This document shows positions 58,656-64,000 of a stretch of DNA of 64,000 bases, in pieces. Within the stretch, counting starts at the first letter, position 1. The number at the start of each line of letters is the position of its first letter. Source of the DNA: Myxococcus stipitatus DSM 14675. GTDB lineage: Bacteria; Myxococcota; Myxococcia; Myxococcales; Myxococcaceae. The position numbers and the translations under genes were made by a program. The stretch spans positions 558,001 to 622,000 of the forward strand of contig NC_020126.1 of the NCBI RefSeq assembly GCF_000331735.1, in the 5' to 3' direction. Under the pieces are notes generated by a model. That model made no database searches. It saw nothing but the letters and a program-made list of their open reading frames with translations, and was not told the DNA's origin.

Positions 58656-61600
58656 GTGTTCATCTCCGACTTCGCCATCAAGCGTCCCATCGTCACCATC
58701 ACCGCGATGGTGACCCTGGTCATCTTCGGACTGGTCGCGCTGTGGCAGCTCGAGACGGACGAGTTCCCGGACGTCCAGGCCCCCGTCATCGCGGTGAGCA
58801 TCGTCTACCCAGGCGCCGCACCGGAGACGGTGGAGCGCGAAATCGTCGAGCCCATCGAGGACGCCATCTTCGCCATCAGCGGCGTGGACCCGAAGGAGAC
58901 GACGGCCACCGCGACGGACGGCCTGGCCACCTTCACGGTGTTCTTCGAGTTCGAGAAGGACATCCAGGAGGCCTCGCAGGACATCCGGGACGCCATCTCC
59001 AGCAAGCGGGCGGACCTGCCTCGGGAGATGGAGGAGCCCGTGCTCACGCGGTTCGACCCGGCGGATGCGCCCATCGTCTCGCTGACGCTGACGTCGGAGC
59101 GGCTCGATGTGGCGGCGCTGTCTCGCGTGGCCGACCCGCTGGTGGTGGGAGAGCTGCGCTCGGTGCCGGGGGTGGCGCAGGCCAACGTCGTGGGCGACGT
59201 GGAGCGCGAGATGACGGTGCAGCTCAAGCCGGAGGCGCTCCAGTCCGCGCGCATCTCGCTGGCGGAAGTGGTGACCGCGCTGGGGGCGCAGAACCTGGCC
59301 GCGCCGGTGGGGCGCATCAACTCGCCACTGGAGGAGGAGTCCATCCGCCTCAAGGGTCGGCTCGAGACAGCCGAGGAGTTCCAGGACATGGCGGTGGCCA
59401 CGCGGGATGGACAGGTCATCCGGCTGGGACAGTTGGGAGAGGTGTTCGTGGGCGCCGAGGAGCCTCGCACGCTGGCGCTCTACGACGGGGTGCAGGCGGT
59501 CGGCATCGACGTGCTGAAGTCGAAGGGCTACAGCACCACCGAGGTCGCCGACGCCGTGCGCGAGCGCGTGGCGGCGCTGGAGAAGCGGCTGCCCTCGGGC
59601 GTGAAGCTGGCCATCGTCCGTGACGCGGGCGTGCGCGTGGAGAGCGCGGTGGAGAACGTGCAGTCGGCGCTGGTGGAGGGCGCGCTCCTCACGGTGCTGG
59701 TGGTGTTCCTCTTCCTCAACTCGTGGCGCTCCACCGTCATCACGGGGCTGGCGCTGCCGGTGAGCGTGCTCGCGGCGTTCATCAGCGTCTGGGTCTTCGG
59801 CTTCACGCTCAACACGATGTCGCTCCTGGGCCTGACGCTCGCCATCGGCATCCTCATCGACGATGCCATCGTGGTGCGCGAGAACATCGTCCGCCACATC
59901 GAGATGGGGAAGGACCACTACACGGCGTCGCGCGAGGGCACGTCGGAAATCGGGCTCGCGGTGTCGGCGACCACGTTCTCCATCGTCGCCGTCTTCGTCC
60001 CCGTGGCCTTCATGTACGGCGTGGCGGGGCAGTGGTTCAAGCCCTTCGCCCTCACCATCGCCTGCGCGGTGTTGGTGTCGCTGTTCGTCTCCTTCTCGCT
60101 GGACCCGATGCTCAGTGCGTACTGGCCGGACCCGCAGGTGGAGCAGGGGGCAAGGCGCGGCTTCATCTCGCGCGTCCTCTCGCGCTTCAACACGTGGTTC
60201 GACCGGCAGGCGGACCGGTACAAGGGCGTCATCGCCTGGGCGTTGGACCACCGGCTCGCCATGGTGTTGGTGGCGGTGGGCTCGCTCGTCGGCGCGCTGG
60301 TGCTCCAGGGCACGGTGGGGGGCGCGGGCTTCGTTCCCGTGAGTGACCGCTCGGAGGTGGAGCTGCTGGTGGAGACGCCGTCGGGCTCCAGCCTGGAGTA
60401 CACGCGGCGGAAGGTGGAGGAGGTGACGCGGGTGGCGCGGGCGCATCCCGAGGTCGCCTATACGTACAGCACCATCGGCGTGCCGCTGCCGTTGAGCGCG
60501 CCCGGCGTGGACCAGGCCCTGGTGTACGTGAGGCTCGAGCCCAAGGCGGAGCGGGACGTGAGCCAGGATGCGCTGGGCAGCACGCTGCGCACGGAGCTGG
60601 CGCGCGTGGGCGGCGCGAAGGTCTCCGTCTTCACCTCGGGGTTCGGCGGAGCCTTCAAGCAGATTCAGTTGGAGCTGCGTGGCTCGGACCAGAAGACGCT
60701 GACGGAGCTGGCGCAGCGCGTACAGCGCGAGGTGGAGCAGGTGCCCGGCGCGGTGGACGTGGGCCTCTCCACCCGAGGGCAGAAGCCGGAGCTGGAGGTG
60801 GACCTGAACCGGGGCCTCGCGGGGCAGCTCGGGGTGACGGTGGGGCAGGTGGCCCAGGTGCTGCGGCCGGCCTTCGCGGGGCTCGATGTCGGTGATTGGG
60901 TGGACCCCACGGGAGAGACTCGAGACGTCATGGTGCGCCTGGCGCCCGAGGCGCGAGACAACCCGGACGACCTCGCGCGCCTGCCCATCCACGTGGGCGC
61001 GAGTCCGCAGGGCGTGCCGAAGCTCGTCCCGCTGGGGCAGGTGGCGGACATCCGTCAGTCCCTCGGGCCCGCGCAAATCACGCACCTGGACCGGGAGCGG
61101 GTCATCAACGTGCAGGCGAACGTGCAGGGGCGCTCGTTGACGGAGGTGATGCGAGACATCCAGACGCGGCTGGCGACGGTGGAGCTGCCCGCGGGCTACA
61201 CGCTGACGACGGGCGGCGAGTCCGCGGACCAGGAGGAGGTCTTCTCGCGCGTGTTCCTCGCGCTGGGTGTGGCCGTGTTGCTGATGTATCTCATCCTCGT
61301 CATCCAGTTCGGCTCGTTCCTGGACCCGCTGGCCATCCTCCTCTCGCTGCCGCTGTCGCTCATCGGCGTGGTGCTGGCGCTGCTCATCACGGGGGACACG
61401 CTCAACATCATGAGCCTCATCGGCGTCATCCTGCTGATGGGCATCGTCGCGAAGAACGCCATCCTCCTCATCGACTTCGCGAAGTGGTCCCACGAGAAGG
61501 GGATGCCGCTGCGCGAGGCGCTCATCGAGGCGGGCCGCATCCGCTTGCGCCCCATCATCATGACGACCTTCGCGCTGGTGGCGGGCATGATTCCCGTGGC

Positions 61601-61850
61601 CATCGGCTCGGGCGAGGGCGGCGACTTCCGAGCCCCCCTGGGTCGCGCGGTGATTGGCGGAACGATTACGTCCACGCTGCTGACGCTGCTGGTGATTCCG
61701 ACGGTGTACGAAATCCTGGTGGACACGCGGACATGGCTGGGGCGCAAGGCGCGCAAGGTCTTCCGCTCGCGGACCTCGGACCGTGACGAGCGGCCTCACC
61801 CCGGTGGCGGAGGCACCCCGCGTCCGGCGCCCCAGTCGCCACAGAAGTGA
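58656..61850 (+). CDS. RND-family multidrug efflux permease (HAE1 type)
   Basis: 1064 residues, normal for AcrB/MdtB-like pumps. It starts FISDFAIKRPIVTITAMVTLVIFG and has the repeated 12-helix layout with two large periplasmic loops. Proton-relay acids are visible in TM4 (LTLAIGILIDDAIVVRENIVRH), and the matching helix 10 region has GVILLMGIVAKNAILLIDFAKW with the conserved Lys. It also carries DPMLSAYWPD and GEGGDFRAPLGRAVIGG. It would export drugs, lipids or metabolites driven by protons. No TolC-like channel gene is adjacent, so the third component must be elsewhere. Confidence 0.95.
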   Translation: MFISDFAIKRPIVTITAMVTLVIFGLVALWQLETDEFPDVQAPVIAVSIVYPGAAPETVEREIVEPIEDAIFAISGVDPKETTATATDGLATFTVFFEFEKDIQEASQDIRDAISSKRADLPREMEEPVLTRFDPADAPIVSLTLTSERLDVAALSRVADPLVVGELRSVPGVAQANVVGDVEREMTVQLKPEALQSARISLAEVVTALGAQNLAAPVGRINSPLEEESIRLKGRLETAEEFQDMAVATRDGQVIRLGQLGEVFVGAEEPRTLALYDGVQAVGIDVLKSKGYSTTEVADAVRERVAALEKRLPSGVKLAIVRDAGVRVESAVENVQSALVEGALLTVLVVFLFLNSWRSTVITGLALPVSVLAAFISVWVFGFTLNTMSLLGLTLAIGILIDDAIVVRENIVRHIEMGKDHYTASREGTSEIGLAVSATTFSIVAVFVPVAFMYGVAGQWFKPFALTIACAVLVSLFVSFSLDPMLSAYWPDPQVEQGARRGFISRVLSRFNTWFDRQADRYKGVIAWALDHRLAMVLVAVGSLVGALVLQGTVGGAGFVPVSDRSEVELLVETPSGSSLEYTRRKVEEVTRVARAHPEVAYTYSTIGVPLPLSAPGVDQALVYVRLEPKAERDVSQDALGSTLRTELARVGGAKVSVFTSGFGGAFKQIQLELRGSDQKTLTELAQRVQREVEQVPGAVDVGLSTRGQKPELEVDLNRGLAGQLGVTVGQVAQVLRPAFAGLDVGDWVDPTGETRDVMVRLAPEARDNPDDLARLPIHVGASPQGVPKLVPLGQVADIRQSLGPAQITHLDRERVINVQANVQGRSLTEVMRDIQTRLATVELPAGYTLTTGGESADQEEVFSRVFLALGVAVLLMYLILVIQFGSFLDPLAILLSLPLSLIGVVLALLITGDTLNIMSLIGVILLMGIVAKNAILLIDFAKWSHEKGMPLREALIEAGRIRLRPIIMTTFALVAGMIPVAIGSGEGGDFRAPLGRAVIGGTITSTLLTLLVIPTVYEILVDTRTWLGRKARKVFRSRTSDRDERPHPGGGGTPRPAPQSPQK

Positions 61851-61967
61851 GGCCAAGGGTGTTGGCGAGGTCTCCCGGAGTGTCCGGCTCGGACGGATGT
61901 TGAACGTCGGCGCGAGAGGAGGGTTGGCGAGGGCGCTCCAGGCCCCTAGGGTCGGTCGTCAGCCGCC

Positions 61968-63923
61968 ATGTCCCGAGATTCGCTGCCCCTGCCCGAAGAC
62001 CACCATCGACTTGTCACCCAAGCCCTGGCCGCGCTCGAGGTCCGCAACCTGGTGCTGAGCATCCAGGACGCCAGCTTTCCCAGCGTGCCTGGCGAGGACC
62101 TGGGCCGAGGTTCGCCCTACTCACGAGGCGCGGCTGACTTCCTGGAGACCGCGCACACGCTCGGGTTCACCGGCATCCAGTTGGGGCCGCAGGGGCAGAC
62201 GAGTGAGGCGAATGCCTCGCCGTATGACGGGACCCTCTTCTCTCGCAATGTCCTGAATGGGGCCTTGTCTCCGCTGGAGGACGCGGCCTGGGGCGCGCTG
62301 TTGCCTCGCGGGCGTGTCGCGGCGCTCGCGGAGGCACGCCCGCGCTCGGCCGGTCCGGGAGAGCGGTACCGGTGGGCCTTCCGCGCGCAGCTCACCGCGC
62401 TCGATGAGGCGTGGACGTCTTTTCGACGTCAGCGCGCGGAGCCGAGCCCCTCCGCCGCGGTGAAGGGCCTGGCGGACCGGTTGCGGGTGTTCCGACAGCG
62501 GAACCAGGCATGGCTGCTGCGCGACGCGCTCTTCGAGGTGCTGTGCGAGGAGAAGGGCGTGCCGGATTGGAGACCCTGGGCGGACTCTCTCGACGGACGC
62601 TTGTGGAGCCCACGCCCTGGAGAAGAGGGCGCCGCGGCCGCGAGAATCCAGGCGTTGGAGTCGAGCGCCTCAGAGGCACTGGAGCGCTATGCGTTCTTCC
62701 AGTTCCTCGTCCATGAGCAGCATGAGGGCCTGCGCGAGCGGACGGCGCGCTGGAGCCTGAAGCTCTACGGCGACTTGCAGATCGGGTTCTCACCGCGCGA
62801 CGCGTGGGCGTGGCAGGGCTTGTTCCTGCGCACGTACCTGATGGGCGCGCCGCCCAGCCGCACGAATCCCGAAGGGCAGCCGTGGAACTACCCGGTGCTG
62901 GACCCGGAGCAGTACTTCACGCAAGGGCTCGGACATGGGGCGGTGCTGCGCTTCATGGACGCGCGCATGGACAAGATGCTCGCGGAGTACGACGGGCTGC
63001 GATTGGACCATCCTCACGGGCTCGTGTGTCCCTGGGTGTATCGCTCCGGACAGGCGGACGCGTTGGCGGCGGTGCAGCATGGCGCGCGACTCTTCTCCTC
63101 GCCGGACCTGTCCGACCACCCGGAGCTGGCGCGCTTCGCCGTCGTGCATCCCGAGCAGCTGGACCGCTCGGTGCCTCGGTACGCGGATGGAGAGGTGACG
63201 TCGCTGACGCCGGAGCAGGTCCAGCGCTACAGCATCCTCTTCGACACGGTGGTGGCGGCGGCGCGGCGCAACGGGCGGGACCTGGGAGACCTGCTGGGCG
63301 AGGTGCTGAGTACGCTGCCGTATCCCCTGGGGCGTGTTCTCGCGCGCTATGGACTGGGGCGCTTCCGCGTCACGCAGAAGGCGGACCTGCGCAATCCCTC
63401 GGATGTGTATCGCAGTGAGAACGTGGCGCCCGAGGACTGGGTGATGGTGGGCAACCACGACACGAAGTCGCTGTGGCGCCTCGTGGGGGAGTGGCAGTGG
63501 CGAGGCACGCTGAAGGCACAGGCGGACTACCTGGCGACGCGGCTGTGTCCCGAGGCCGGGCCGCGGCGAGAGGACCTCGCGCGAGCGCTGGCGCAGGACC
63601 CGGGGAAGCTGGCGCAGGCGAAGTTCGCGGACCTGTTCGCCAGCCGCGCGCGCAACGTCATGGTGTTCTTCACGGACCTGTTGGGGATGACCGGCACGTA
63701 CAACGAGCCGGGCACCGTGGATGAGCGCAACTGGTCGCTGCGCGCGTCCGAGGACTGGAGGGCGGAGTACCGCGAGCGCCTGCGCACGGACGCGGCGATG
63801 AACCTGCCCGCCGTGCTGGCCCTGGCGCTGCGCGCGGGGGGAGCGGCCTCGGTGACGAAGCACCGGGAGCTGCTCGCGGGGCTGGACCGGCTCGCGGACC
63901 AGCTGCGCCAGGACACCCCGTAG
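61968..63923 (+). CDS. malQ: 4-alpha-glucanotransferase (GH77)
   Basis: 651 residues. GH77 signatures: FLETAHTLGFTGIQLGPQGQTSE, SPYDGTLFSRNVL, a conserved FFQFLVHEQ stretch near 240, YGDLQIGFSPRDAWAWQGLFL, DGLRLDHPHGLVCPWVY with the nucleophile region (R-x-D-H), and a late VMVGNHDTKSLWRL with the transition-state-stabilising Asp. The enzyme moves glucan chains between maltooligosaccharides during glycogen or maltose turnover. The family motif near the nucleophile reads LRLDHPHG rather than the common IRIDHFRG, a notable variation. No other glycogen gene is in the window. Confidence 0.85.
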   Translation: MSRDSLPLPEDHHRLVTQALAALEVRNLVLSIQDASFPSVPGEDLGRGSPYSRGAADFLETAHTLGFTGIQLGPQGQTSEANASPYDGTLFSRNVLNGALSPLEDAAWGALLPRGRVAALAEARPRSAGPGERYRWAFRAQLTALDEAWTSFRRQRAEPSPSAAVKGLADRLRVFRQRNQAWLLRDALFEVLCEEKGVPDWRPWADSLDGRLWSPRPGEEGAAAARIQALESSASEALERYAFFQFLVHEQHEGLRERTARWSLKLYGDLQIGFSPRDAWAWQGLFLRTYLMGAPPSRTNPEGQPWNYPVLDPEQYFTQGLGHGAVLRFMDARMDKMLAEYDGLRLDHPHGLVCPWVYRSGQADALAAVQHGARLFSSPDLSDHPELARFAVVHPEQLDRSVPRYADGEVTSLTPEQVQRYSILFDTVVAAARRNGRDLGDLLGEVLSTLPYPLGRVLARYGLGRFRVTQKADLRNPSDVYRSENVAPEDWVMVGNHDTKSLWRLVGEWQWRGTLKAQADYLATRLCPEAGPRREDLARALAQDPGKLAQAKFADLFASRARNVMVFFTDLLGMTGTYNEPGTVDERNWSLRASEDWRAEYRERLRTDAAMNLPAVLALALRAGGAASVTKHRELLAGLDRLADQLRQDTP

Positions 63924-63953
63924 CCCCCACCCGTGAAGGCAGGGGCTCCGCGC

Positions 63954-64000
63954 TCAGTGCCGCACGTCCACCACGAGTCGCGGGGGCTCCTTCAGCTCCA
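63954..64000 (-). CDS. 3' end of a minus-strand gene entering from beyond the window
   Basis: On the minus strand an open frame of 15 codons ends ELKEPPRLVVDVRH followed by TGA at 63956-63954. Codon use fits local coding DNA, and the 30-base gap to the convergent malQ stop is like other gene ends here. Too short to name. Confidence 0.4.
   Translation of the reverse strand, partial: ELKEPPRLVVDVRH

Noticed and set aside
57375..61856. 1493-codon open frame on the minus strand opposite the RND pump genes
   Set aside because: It is rich in Arg, His, Gln and Gly with no recognisable motif, and it is antisense to two certain genes. High-GC coding DNA with G/C at third positions leaves long antisense frames open.
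1..64000. tRNA, rRNA or riboswitch genes
   Set aside because: I looked through the intergenic gaps for cloverleaf-like T-loop sequences, rRNA blocks and conserved riboswitch cores, and saw none that I could support.

Overview
The window looks like chromosomal DNA of a myxobacterium, probably Myxococcaceae/Cystobacterineae. This rests on very high GC with strong G/C at third codon positions, tightly packed genes, abundant two-component and Ser/Thr-kinase signalling, many lipoproteins, and families typical of myxobacteria: an AgmX/PglI-type motility protein, an ADYC-domain lipoprotein, LA_2272-type surface repeats, and a kinase fused to a formylglycine-generating-enzyme-like domain. I see no rRNA, tRNA, CRISPR array or intact prophage.

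Layout. 1-984: the end of an RND/MMPL exporter and a small lipoprotein. 1000-2892: a disturbed patch in which a decayed IS66-derived element (1043-2669) sits inside a 74-bp tandem repeat array. The element has two inverted copies of the IS left end and a flanking near-perfect 8-bp duplication, and it encloses a frameshifted PIN-like toxin fragment and a DUF3349 gene. 2844-7885 (minus): five overlapping genes that look like an inositol-lipid pathway: inositol-phosphate synthase, an AUR1-like PAP2 protein, a CDP-alcohol phosphatidyltransferase fused to GtrA, an exported lipocalin-like protein resembling yeast Svf1, and a dual-specificity phosphatase. 8318-14316: mixed metabolism and envelope genes (FMN-binding protein, surface-repeat protein, zinc alcohol dehydrogenase, ribosome hibernation factor, DUF2079 membrane protein). 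14492-18912: six chained signalling genes (four receiver proteins or kinases, a thioredoxin-like protein and a final receiver), nearly all joined by ATGA-type overlaps.

18918-28287: SnoaL-like protein, AgmX/PglI-type protein, MATE exporter, a 2Fe-2S protein overlapping pdxA, three parvulin-type periplasmic chaperones next to pdxA (like the surA-pdxA arrangement of enterobacteria), and an alpha/beta hydrolase. 28400-38848: small membrane proteins and lipoproteins, queE, an MpaB-type oxygenase, nudC, gloA, a YfhO-like membrane protein, a flavin oxidoreductase and a GNAT acetyltransferase. 38852-41695: a TonB-dependent receptor with TPR and PEGA segments at its N terminus. 41833-46920: a Uma2-type nuclease convergent with a 1480-residue SF1 helicase-nuclease, a possible defence protein. 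46983-52000: HIT protein, two large lipoproteins (one with unusually low GC) and a single-domain response regulator. 52253-63923: kinase/nSTAND/FGE-like fusion, ADYC lipoprotein, an RND adaptor-permease pair, and a GH77 glucanotransferase. The last 47 bases probably hold the 3' end of another minus-strand gene.

Start codons were chosen by ribosome-binding site, overlap with the upstream gene, signal peptide or family alignment from memory. Family names come from motif recognition only; no database search was run.
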